Origin: Saccoglossus kowalevskii
Lineage: Eukaryota; Hemichordata; Enteropneusta; Harrimaniidae
Direction: 5' to 3'
Length of the DNA: 16,016 nucleotides
Assembly: GCF_000003605.2 (NCBI RefSeq)
Contig: NW_003140814.1
Span: 400,908 to 416,923, forward strand
Of the stretch, positions 1-8,527 are shown one piece after another. Under the pieces are notes generated by a model, which saw only the letters and a list, made by a program, of their open reading frames with translations, searched no databases and was not told where the DNA came from. The translations under genes and the position numbers were made by a program. Position 1 is the first letter of the stretch, and each line of letters starts with the position of its first letter.

Positions 1-758
1 AATTCAGCCATGTGCTCTGCAATTTGACAGCTATTATCTTTGATAATAGGATTGTAATTACCCATAATTATCTCTTAAGTTACGTCAATTGATCACTAAA
101 CTGCCTAATTAACTTAATTCATTCAATGAAATCAACTGTTCATGTGATTGGTGTGTTTCTTATATCATGGTTGTCATGACAATGGAGGTCCTAAAGGATT
201 TGTTTTGACAACAAGTAATAAAGTAGTCTAATAGTGTATAGACAATCGAAAGTAATTTGTATAATGTTTCTATTTGTAGTGAATTTTGTCAATATACCAC
301 TAGAATGAATGAACTCATGCTGGGGGCAAGGTCGCCATTTTCAGGCTCCATACTGAGTATTGAAACACATGCTTGACACAAAACTATGGATTCCTTATGT
401 TTTCCCATTTAGGACTTATTTGGCATTGTGACCTAATTTGTATATACATGTAAATAAACCTCGAAAATTAAATGTTATTATTACACATTTGTCAGCCTAA
501 CGCCATAAGTTACAGCGTGCCGTAATTTTGTGGTATTTTCATCCTACCATATAAGGAAATGGGAATTCCAAATACGGAATGATTATGTGTGTATGCGTCC
601 TCTAATAATAAAGAGCTCTAAACTAAGTCATGTTTTGATGATCCTGTATAGAATAACTTGTTTGTTTATGTGTGTTTCTAATAAAGCACATGTCAAACTC
701 AAAATCTGTTCTATCTCAAAAAATTTCCAATTAACCTCCACATGAGAGTAATCGCCTA
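1..758. other. AT-rich non-coding stretch with a short perfect hairpin
   Basis: I see no convincing gene. An open frame at 530-745 begins without ATG context and has no recognisable domain, and its composition matches the surrounding AT-rich DNA. Two small symmetric sites are visible. CTATTATC at 31-38 and its exact reverse complement at 42-49 form an 8-bp stem with a TTT loop. The palindrome TTGTCATGACAA lies at 171-182. The stretch is most likely intron or intergenic sequence. Confidence 0.6.
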
Positions 759-1680
759 CATTACCCTGGGTCATATCACCTATATAGAGGAGAATGGTAT
801 GGAATGGAATATATTACCCTAGATCATATCACCTATATAGAGGAGAATGGTATGGAATGGAATATATTACCCTGGGTCATATCACCTACGTATAGTAGAA
901 TGGCATGGAATGGAATATATTACCCTGAGTCATATCATCTATATAGAAGAGAATAGCATGGACTGGAATATATTACCCTGGGTCATGTCACCTATATAGA
1001 AGAGAATGGCATGGACTGGAATATATTACCCTGGGTCATATCACCTATATAGAAGAGAATAGCATGGAATGGAATATATTACCCTGGGTCATATCACCTA
1101 TATAGAGGAGAATGGCATGAAATGGAATGGAATATATTACCCTGGGTCATATCACCTATATAGAAGAGAATGGCATGGAATGAAATATATTACCCTGGGT
1201 CATATCACCTATGTAGAGGAGAAAGGCATGGACTGGAATATATTACCCTGGGTCATATCACCTATATAGAGGAGAATGACATGGAATGGAATATATTAGC
1301 CTGGGTCATATCACTTACACATGTATATACATGAAAATGTAGAAGATAATGGCATGGAATGGAACGGAATATATTACCCTGGGTCATATCACCTATATAG
1401 AGGAGAATGGCATGGAATGGAATATATTACCCTGGGTTATAGCATCTATATAGAAGAGAATGGCATGGACTGGAATATATTACCCTGGGTCATATCACCT
1501 ATATAGAAGAGAATGGCATGGAATGGAATATATTACCCTGGGTCACATCATTCAATATAGAGGAGAATGGCATGAAATGGAATATATTACCCTGGGTCAT
1601 ATCACCTGAATGTAGAAGCAAATAAAATATATTACCCTGAGTTGTACAAATGTATCACCTATTTAGAAAAGAATAGGATA
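759..1680. repeat. 53-bp minisatellite, about 18 copies
   Basis: The anchor TTACCCTGGGTC-like segment recurs at 761, 814, 867, 920, 973, 1026, 1079, 1137, 1190, 1243, 1296, 1374, 1427, 1480, 1533, 1587 and 1632. Spacing is almost always 53 bp. One 58-bp unit (1079-1136) carries an extra AATGG pentamer. One 78-bp unit (1296-1373) carries an insertion. The last unit is shortened to 45 bp. Each unit contains TTACCCTGGGTCATATCACC, then CTATATAG, then AGAATGG, and ends in ATGGAATGGAATATA with tandem GGAAT-like pentamers. Because 53 is not a multiple of 3, the frame rotates every copy. The open frames at 1069-1269 and 1321-1506 are by-products and I do not call them genes. High copy identity suggests recent homogenisation. 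Confidence 0.97.
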
Positions 1681-2796
1681 TGTTGGGCATGAAACAGTAT
1701 GTTGTAAATATCCATAGCAGTGCCCGCCCCATGCATGGTCACTGAAATACCTTGCTTGAAATTTTGAGTAACAAGAGGTTATTGATATAATGCTGAATGA
1801 TTATTTCTTCTATAACAAAATAATTATACAGATTAGATGATGTTAAAATGGAAATTATCTGCTATGCTTGGACATTTAGCTGAAAAGAACACTGATCATA
1901 TACAAACATACAAACTGGAAGAAAAAATGTTGTGTATTATAGCTCAAAACCTGATGAATATTGTATACCTGTGGTTGCCTTTCCATACAGTATAATTGTC
2001 ACTCTCTATCAAGAAATAAACCTGTATTCACACATAATTTACAAGTGTTTCAGTGTGGCTAGGATATAGATTTATCAATAAACACATCCAAAGGACATAC
2101 ATGCATACATGTATGCTCTGCAATGAAACACTAAATAATTAAAACTCTCTTGCTGTTATATGGCCTTGAAACCGAGATATTACATTGGTGATTTCTTTGA
2201 GGTACAAGTCGGTGACAAGTATCAGGTTGTAAACCTTGTCAAGTTTACATACTTTGTAAATCAGGATTGCTGGACCACAGGGATGTGATTTGTATTCCTG
2301 TAGTATCTTTAGATACATTGGTCTCTAATTGAAAGGTGAGAGTTACATCTATAAGATAGGAAAATAATTATTCTCTTTGGGATTGCCTGGCTTGAATTAT
2401 TAAATGCTTCCTTAAAGTCACAAACTAAATTACTGTTATCATGCCAAAACTAGCAGTCATACTGACAGGGGACAATTTATTTATTTTTGTTGTTGCATGA
2501 TTGAGTTTAAATAATTTAAATTCAAGCGTTTTTTTTATATTCCATTCAATTCTGAGTAATATATAGTTTTTTAAAACTTACCTGATATACCTAATGTATT
2601 GAGTCATTTTTTGATTTAATGTTGTACTTTGTTTCACCGTTTGATGAGTTTCAGCCCTAAAAAGCCACATCTAGAGCTGGTTTTGTGTTCATATTTACTG
2701 CTATTATTTGATACAGGCAGAATATCACATATGATATCTGAATGGAGGTTATTATGAACTTCATTTCACAGGCACCTGTTTTGGTGATATTGATTA
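1681..2796. other. AT-rich non-coding stretch
   Basis: I see no gene, tandem array or structured element here. Short homopolymers and a TACATGTA-type palindrome (near 2105) occur. Several AATAAA hexamers are present, but they are expected by chance at this base composition. It is probably intron or intergenic DNA. Confidence 0.5.
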
Positions 2797-2985
2797 TTTT
2801 TTTTTTTTTTGAATTATGCGTATGGGAAAACAATGGTGAACATGCCGTCCGATCAAATCAAACTCTGATGCCCCATAATGTTGTTTACTACATCACCTAC
2901 CAGAAAGTCCGGGGAAATAATAAATTACTCGTTCGGCTTAACTACAGATTACAGCCCCGATCGGAAACTATTAGGTAATATACCC
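2797..2985 (-). other. T14 tract with adjoining CpG-enriched block, possible retroposed insert
   Basis: T14 at 2797-2810 would be a poly(A) tail on the minus strand. The roughly 150 bases to its right are richer in G+C and CpG than the neighbourhood. They include CCGATC near 2848 and GATCGG near 2958 as an inverted pair. On the minus strand, TAGTTAAGCCG fits the tRNA A-box consensus TRGYNNARNNG, but I find no B box at normal spacing and no target-site duplication. A plus-strand open frame (2742-2978) crosses the block: its first part is hydrophobic and includes the T tract, and its second part has no family match I know. It could be an old SINE or processed insert, or an exon fragment. Confidence 0.3.
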
Positions 2986-2989
2986 TGTT

Positions 2990-3905
2990 CACAAAGAACA
3001 CCTTAGGGTGGCATTCCCTATAGGATTAGGTAAACAAACGGGTTTGTACAACCCTAATATTCTAAAATCACTGAATTTATAAAGCTTTCAAGCAATAACA
3101 ATTCACCATGGAGTATCCTGCCCACACTGTTAGTCGTGCCACACAGTATACATGTACCATCGTAATCTACATATATGCGCATGTATTGTGTTTGTTGCTC
3201 TTATTACTTGCCAATAAATGTAGTTAATTATCTTGTGTAATTAACTAAAGTACATGTTTGAGTTTCCGTGTTTGAATTAATCATCAGTACCAGTAGCTTC
3301 AGTGACGCACATTTCAACTGGTCAATGATCATTTCTTCAGTTACTTCAAGGTGTTGATTTATACATTTTAATTTAAGCAAGTTCCAGTCACCTTTATATG
3401 CAGTGATACAGGATTCCAAATCAATAATATTAGTTGTGTGATAACAATGTGAAAGCTCCAATTGGAATTAAAAGTAGCAAGTGGAAGATTATCCGATTTT
3501 CAGTTGAAAATACAAAAATGATTTTGCTGGAGTAGGAAAATTAAGTTTTTCATAAATTAATTAAAAAACACAAAAATATGAAAGCCATGTGATGATCTTT
3601 GTTTGAACAATGAAAAATAGTTTTTTGGATTATTATTCATTTGTTGATGCGATATACATGTATAATGGTTAATATAGAAAAAAAACACAATGAACTTGAA
3701 TTTACATGCACTTACATGGCATCAAAGTGGCCTGTGCTGTGTTTTCACTATTTTTCCGTATTTAATTTATGTAATACTCAACCACGATTTACATTGTGTT
3801 GTCAAATGAGTGATGTTTTTATGTAACATGGCATACATTTATGATTATATCATGCAATTAGATGGAAAATAAATCTATTGTTCAACCAACAATTAATTTT
3901 CCAGT
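2990..3905. other. AT-rich non-coding stretch with one unexplained minus-strand open frame
   Basis: Most of this stretch shows nothing. At 3228-3461 on the minus strand there is a 77-codon open frame whose middle reads as plausible protein, including the segment DWNLLKLKCINQHLEVTEEM. No splice signals clearly bound it and no neighbouring frame extends it, so it is not called as a gene. A smaller open frame at 3641-3826 (plus) has composition typical of AT-rich noise. Confidence 0.4.
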
Positions 3906-3968
3906 TGTCTAGGTACTAGGTTTGCATATGTATAGAAGCTGTCTAGGTGCTGTTTGCATGTGCATAGC
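3906..3968. repeat. Small two-copy tandem duplication, about 34 bp
   Basis: TGTCTAGGTACTAGGTTTGC at 3906 is repeated from 3940 as TGTCTAGGTGCTG followed by TTTGCATGTGCATAG. The first copy continues as TTTGCATATGTATAG. The copies differ by a few substitutions and a 2-bp indel. This is a short, partly decayed direct duplication with no evident function. Confidence 0.75.
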
Positions 3969-4228
3969 ATAACATTTTACTTCATGTGTGTTCATTTACT
4001 ATTACAAAGGTCATTTTCGTTCAATAATACATATATTTAAAAATATATTAATATATATGAATAAAATAAAAACTTGTCCCCTTTTAAATATGTATAGAAA
4101 AAAACAAAATTTGCTATAAAAATAAAATGGGGGGGCCTTATGGTAAAACTGTATATCAATCATCTTTGAATTGCTTGTTGATATAAATATGTTAAGCTGT
4201 TCAATGCTATGAATTGCTACATGGAATA
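3969..4228. other. Very AT-rich spacer before the SINE
   Basis: This is nearly pure A/T around 4020-4075, with alternating TATA tracts, then a G7 run near 4131. No gene or structured element is visible. Confidence 0.5.
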
Positions 4229-4241
4229 CAAATTATATTTT
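4229..4241. repeat. Left target-site duplication of the SINE
   Basis: The 13-mer CAAATTATATTTT here is identical to the one at 4646-4658. The pair brackets the SINE body exactly between its poly(A)-side T run and its tRNA-like head. That is the signature of target-primed reverse transcription. Confidence 0.9.
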
Positions 4242-4645
4242 TTTTTTTTCACTGTTATCTCTCCTGACTTTTTTTTTATGTGCAAATTGCAAGTGCTAGT
4301 GACGACACATAGTGCATTTTGCCACAGAAGTCATATTCATGTTTGGGACTACATGACAGGGCTGTGTGACCATCTCTCTGTCAAATTGCAATTTGTAATG
4401 TGCTATCCTGGCGTCAACCAGGCCCGGTCGAACACAAGCACCTGCGGACCTTAACCAAGGTTCCCCCAAAGTCGCATTCGTTAGTGAATGAATCTCGGCC
4501 AGTGGAATTGGCCTTCCCATTGAGTGGCACACTCACCCAGGATAGGGGTTGACCATTTTGATGTTCAGCCTATTATAAAGGTAGGATTTGAACTTGGGTC
4601 TACCGATCATGAGTCTGGTGCAACAACCACTATGCTACCAGTGGT
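4242..4645 (-). mobile_element. Complete tRNA-derived SINE, about 404 bp
   Basis: Read on the minus strand, the element starts at 4645 with a tRNA-like head. A box TAGCATAGTGG (4637-4627) fits TRGYNNARNNG, and B box GTTCAAATCC (4593-4584) fits GWTCRANNC, with normal internal promoter spacing of 33 nt. The intervening loop CTCATGA would place anticodon CAT, pointing to a methionine-type tRNA ancestor, although the arms are too decayed to fold as a working tRNA. The body runs leftward for about 320 bases with higher G+C than its flanks. It ends in an A-rich tail, seen as T runs at 4239-4249 on the plus strand. Identical 13-bp target-site duplications flank it. SINEs are transcribed by RNA polymerase III and moved by a partner LINE. 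Intact duplications suggest a fairly recent insertion. Open frames inside it (4296-4532 minus, 4209-4454 and 4524-4727 plus) are not genes. Confidence 0.92.
4584..4637 (-). promoter_or_regulatory. Internal RNA polymerase III promoter (A and B boxes) of the SINE
   Basis: The A box occupies 4627-4637 and the B box 4584-4593, both on the minus strand and both matching the consensus at every constrained position. Both boxes are intact, so TFIIIC binding is plausible. Actual transcription cannot be judged from sequence. Confidence 0.85.
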
Positions 4646-4658
4646 CAAATTATATTTT
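4646..4658. repeat. Right target-site duplication of the SINE
   Basis: This is an exact 13-bp copy of the sequence at 4229-4241. It directly follows the 5' (tRNA) end of the minus-strand element. Confidence 0.9.
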
Positions 4659-4985
4659 AATTATATTTTAATATCACCATTGGCCAAGGTGACTCTGACA
4701 ATTATCCTGTTCAGACTCTTGTATTAAAAAAAAAATTCACAGCATGAGCACCTATATATAACATATTAAATACTTATGTTTATTAAGAGTGAAATAAAGT
4801 TTAACAAATGCATTAACTTGGTCTACATATCGGTCGTGATCAAGTTCGCTACAGGTATATAGTTCTGATTGATCACCCATGCTGTGTGACGGACTTCAGT
4901 ATGCGTTATTAATATTCGTCTCGGGTGGCATAGATTGTTATCTTTATGACTGTCTGTATTACCAGAGGAGACAGTATGCATTTTT
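4659..4985. other. Non-coding spacer between the SINE and the composite element
   Basis: The sequence is AT-rich with an A9 run near 4727 and no gene or array visible. Short open frames that run from here into the microsatellite (4879-5241 plus, 4909-5178 minus) owe most of their length to the TATG repeat. Confidence 0.5.
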
Positions 4986-5016
4986 GACTCCCGTGTGCGA
5001 AGCACAAAAGGGAGTC
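4986..5016. other. Strong two-part hairpin at the left end of the composite element
   Basis: GACTCCC (4986-4992) pairs with GGGAGTC (5010-5016). Inside it, TGTGC pairs with GCACA around a GAA triloop. This gives 7 + 5 base pairs separated by a small internal bulge. The left terminal inverted repeat lies wholly within the hairpin, so the same bases can pair either locally or with the right end at 6580-6591. Confidence 0.85.
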
Positions 5017-5028
5017 TTTGCAGTTACT

Positions 5029-5175
5029 CTGTCTGTATGTCTGTATGTCTGTATGTCTGTATGTATGTATGTATGTATGTATGTATGTATGTATGTTGTA
5101 TGTCTGTATGTCTGTATGTATGTATGTATGTATGTATGTATGTATGTATGTATGTATGTATGTATGTATGTATGT
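5029..5175. repeat. TATG/TGTC tetranucleotide microsatellite
   Basis: CTGTCTGTATGT-type repeats grade into a pure TATG run, broken once near 5094-5101 by TATGTTGTATGTC. All frames translate as low-complexity Tyr/Val/Cys/Met strings on the plus strand and Thr/Tyr/Ile/His strings on the minus strand. The open frames here are therefore artefacts. Confidence 0.97.
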
Positions 5176-5186
5176 CACTTTTTTTG

Positions 5187-6545
5187 TTCCACCGTTATCT
5201 CAAGAACCACTAATCAAATTTTGGTGAAACTTGGTACATAGATGCTCTGGGATAATGCGCAGAGTTGATTAGGTTTTGGTAAAAATCTATGAATATTAAT
5301 TACCTAATTTGCATGATAATTAGCTGATTTTTAGCTGTTCCAAGACTGTTCCACTGATATCTGAAGAACCACTCATTGGATTTTGATGAAACTTGGCACA
5401 TGGATGCTCTGTACTAGTGCGCAGATTTGATTAGTTTTGGGTAAAAATCTATGAATATTAATTATCTAATTTGAATGATAATTAACTGATTTCAAGCTGT
5501 TCCATGACTGTTCCACTGATATTTGAAGAACCACTCATTGGATTTCAATGAAACTTGGCACATGGATGCTCTGAACTAATGCGCAGATTTGATTAGTTTT
5601 GGGTAAAAATCTGTTAATATTATTAATTACCTAATTTACATAATGATTAATCAATTTTTGGTTTTCCACTGATATCGATCTCAAGTACTAATCATAGCAT
5701 TTCAATAAAACTTGGTACATAGATGTCATATGACACTGCAAAGACCTGGTAGTGTTCAGGGTAATATCAGTACATGTTAATTACCTAATTTGCATAATTA
5801 ATTAATTTTCAGCTTTTGATATTTCGAGTAGTAATGATCACATTTCAATGAAACTTGGTACATAGTTACTTGAGGACTGTGCAGAGACCTAATTAGTTTT
5901 TGGGTAAATATTTGTGCATATTAATCACCTTATTAGCATAATTAGTTAATTTTCAGCTTTTCACCTGATATCTCAAGTACTAATCATCACATTTCAATGA
6001 GACTTGCGACATTTTCTAGGACTATGCAGAGACCTGATTAATTTTGGGATAAATAATTGTGCCTATTAATTACCTAATCTGCATAATTAGTTAATTTTTT
6101 CCTGTTCTATGGCTGTTGCACTGATGTCTACAAACCACTCATTGGATTTCAATGAAACTTTTAAAGAATACCCATCACATTTCAATGAACCTAGGACTAT
6201 ACACCATATTAGTTTTTGGTAAATATGTATGCTTCTTAATCACTTAATTAACATAATTAATTAATACTGATATCTCAAGTATTGATCATCACATTTGAAT
6301 AAAACTTGGTACATAAATGCTCTAGGACAATAGACAGCCTGATTAATTTTGGGTTAAAATCTTTTCATATTAACTCTCTAATTAGCATAAGAATTAATAT
6401 TTTTTGGGTTCTAATCACATTTCAATGAAACTTGGTACATTGTGCAGACCTAATTAGTTTTACACTTAAATCTGTTCATATCAGTTACCTGATTTACATA
6501 ATAAGTTTTCAGCTATCCCATCAATATCTCAAGTACAAGTAATTT
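5187..6545. repeat. Degenerate tandem array, about nine copies of a 145-162-bp unit
   Basis: The landmark (C)TGATATCTCAAG-like start recurs near 5195, 5355, 5517, 5671, 5818, 5967, 6123 and 6269, with a truncated copy near 6410 and a partial one at 6523. Each full unit carries, in order, GATATCTCAAGAACCACT-like, TTTCAATGAAACTTGGTACA-like, GTGCAGAGACCTGATTAGTT-like, TATTAATTACCTAATTTGCA-like and a TTTTCAGCT-like tail. The first three copies are long (about 161 bp) and closest to each other. Later copies are shorter and increasingly decayed, so the array looks old with homogenisation at the left end. Stops occur in every frame. Confidence 0.93.
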
Positions 6546-6592
6546 TGAATTAATTTTTAATGTGTCTTCAATACTCTCAGCACACGGGAGTT

Positions 6593-7360
6593 CTTTCTAA
6601 GCTTTCTTTGATTCACATTTGTTCTTGGATTTTTGCTATTATTTTTGGACGTTATGTAATTTTACTCAAAGTGAATACCGTAATAAAATGTTTATGCTAA
6701 TTTCTATTGGCTAACCAGTTTAATGTTCGCAATGACGTATGTAAAATATGTAAATTCTGCGAGAGTACCATTCATGATGCGACCATTCGTTGTCTCGGTA
6801 GTAATGTTTATACAGTCACGATTTTCTGATTGAAATTGATGTTACATTTTTTTCAGATTTAAATGCACTGCCCTTTATATCCAATCAACATCAAAGCTTC
6901 AACTGAAGTGGACCACTCACAACATCTATCCTAACATGTGTCCGAAGTCATAAACATTATTGCAATGGCGTTATTTGCAATTTGGTTTTCACTGTAAAGC
7001 AACATACTCAGAATGATTTAAGTTAGCTGATGCAAAGGCATGTCAATAAAAATTGCGAATGATTACCGGTAGGTTCATCTTTCGATTGCATGCCATACAA
7101 GTTACAGTCACACGCCCGGAATTGTCCATCAACAGTAGGAATTGTTGCAATGCTTTTTAGCGATATTAGATTACACAAACATCCACACAGTTGGTTACCA
7201 TAGACTGTATGTGTTTACATTACATTTAACAGCAGTGTACATTTTCAAATGGCTATTTATGTGGTGACTTTACTACAATGTATATAGCTACAGTCGTACA
7301 AATTGCTTGCCCACAGCTATGCTATAATCATCAACAAGATACAGATGCTTGTTCTATTTA
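6593..7360. other. Non-coding stretch with raised CpG and one possible exon
   Basis: Compared with its surroundings, 6715-6800 and 7060-7150 contain more CpG, including a CRE-like TGACGTAT at 6733. A pyrimidine-rich TTTTTTTCAG ending at 6856 could be a splice acceptor. It opens a 31-codon frame from 6858 to a TAA at 6951, which includes the peptide segment SKLQLKWTTHNIYPNMCPKS. No family is recognisable and no upstream exon is visible, so this is only a candidate. Confidence 0.35.
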
Positions 7361-7383
7361 TTTTTTTTTTTTTTGGGGGGGGG
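7361..7383. repeat. T14-G9 homopolymer junction
   Basis: Fourteen T residues are followed directly by nine G residues. Runs of this kind are slippage-prone, so their lengths may be unreliable in any assembly. No element end or gene is tied to it. Confidence 0.8.
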
Positions 7384-8507
7384 TCTGCATTTATATGAAA
7401 TCATAATAGTTAATAATGAAATATACTTCAGATAATAATTCCTCATGCCATTTACTGGGATTATGGTTTTATATATTTGTCGTAGATAAGAACCAGTGAT
7501 CCATTACGCTGATTGTTCTGGCCAGTAAAGCACTGAACTTTTGTGGTTTCATGGTATTAATTATTATTAATGGTTCCCATGTAATCATTACTGGGGGGAA
7601 TCCAATGTGGTTGGCCTATACAGTTTCATAACTCAAGTTTGTTTTTAAAAAAAAAAAAAAAAAAACATCCTCTGTTGGTTCAATGCTCTTGGCTGTTGCG
7701 TCAATTGCTTGTTGTAATGTTGTGATTTAATGGTTTTTTGCATCATCAGATATATGCCAGACACAGCTGGAATCGTACAACTTACCTAATTTAAATCTCT
7801 TGATTTTTATCAGCATGTCTGGGCAGGAAGACCATTCTGCAGTCAAATATGTTATATATAGTCAGTTGATGTTAGCTATTTTAAGTATAAGTAATTATAT
7901 TATTATTTGATATAGTCACCTGCAGATTAACTTAAAATTTATATAAGATTGCATTCAATATATTACACTATACCTGTCATTGAATTTATGATACCTAGTA
8001 CATGTACGTTTAATGATATTCATGGGTTTAAATAAAGTTATAAAACCCACCATCCATTAGGATTATTTCAGAGCTTTAACAAGAAATAAACTACTATCTG
8101 TTTGTATGTTGGAGATAATCGTGCATTGAAGCAGATATGATGAATGCGCTATGGCATTTAGTGGCTAGTACTTCATCTAGGTTAAACCCTCAATATTCGT
8201 TTCTTTTTTCTATGCTCGTTAAGTGAATCCAAAGCTGCTCAGTTTTGTATAGCTCACTATTTTTAAAAATTACAATATACATGTAAATGCCGTAGTACTG
8301 ATCCTAAAATATATGGGTATATTCTGCTATTTGATTCAGTTTTAGGAACAGATTCGCATTATTACAGAATACTACTAGTATAAATATTAATTTGTTTTTC
8401 TTTCGTTTGTTTGTGTTTGTATGTGAAGAATTGGCTTTATATTGAGTGCATTAATAGCTAAAGTGGGAAAGCAGCTGATTATGTCATACTATTAACATTA
8501 TGTTTAA
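7384..8507. other. AT-rich non-coding stretch with an A19 tract
   Basis: A19 occupies 7647-7665. It could be the tail of an old retroposed sequence, but no tRNA-like head, 7SL-like head or target-site duplication was found upstream. No coding signal is evident in the remainder. TACATGTA palindromes occur near 8002 and 8280. Confidence 0.45.
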
Positions 8508-8527
8508 GGGAGGGTTAGGGGGGGGGG
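8508..8527 (+). other. G-quadruplex-forming motif
   Basis: GGG (8508-8510), A, GGG (8512-8514), TTA, then G10 (8518-8527) supply four G3 tracts with loops of 1, 3 and 1 or more bases. This meets the usual G3N1-7 rule for an intramolecular quadruplex. It is isolated in AT-rich DNA. A single GGGTTAGGG core is telomere-like in form, but there is no array. Confidence 0.7.

Larger units (their letters stand above)
4986..6592. mobile_element. Composite 1.6-kb element with short terminal inverted repeats and internal tandem array
   Basis: ACTCCCGTGTGC at 4987-4998 is the exact reverse complement of GCACACGGGAGT at 6580-6591, giving 12-bp terminal inverted repeats. Between them, in order, are a terminal hairpin (4986-5016), a TATG/TGTC microsatellite (5029-5175), and about nine degenerate tandem copies of a 145-162-bp unit (5187-6545). 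The whole span is non-coding. No transposase, poly(A) tail or clear target-site duplication is visible. It resembles a non-autonomous DNA transposon or foldback-type repeat, but could instead be a satellite whose two ends happen to match. The inverted ends are direct observation; the transposon interpretation is inference. Confidence 0.6.

Noticed and set aside
1069-1506. Two repetitive frames of 61-66 codons in the 53-bp array
   Set aside because: Each unit shifts frame, the frames end within a few units, and no selection for frame is evident.
4584-4645. Functional tRNA-Met gene
   Set aside because: The A and B boxes are good, but the anticodon and T stems have multiple mismatches and the sequence continues into a SINE body with a poly(A) tail.
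4879-5241. Open frames of 60-120 codons on both strands rich in Tyr-Val-Cys-Met or Thr-Tyr-Ile-His
   Set aside because: They are translations of the TATG/TGTC microsatellite. Every frame stays open because the repeat contains no stop.
4986-6592. Target-site duplication for the composite element
   Set aside because: Flanks TTTTTG (left) and TCTTTCT (right) are merely T-rich. No matching direct repeat adjoins the inverted ends.
8508-8527. Interstitial telomere repeat
   Set aside because: Only one GGGTTAGGG core is present, with no tandem TTAGGG units.
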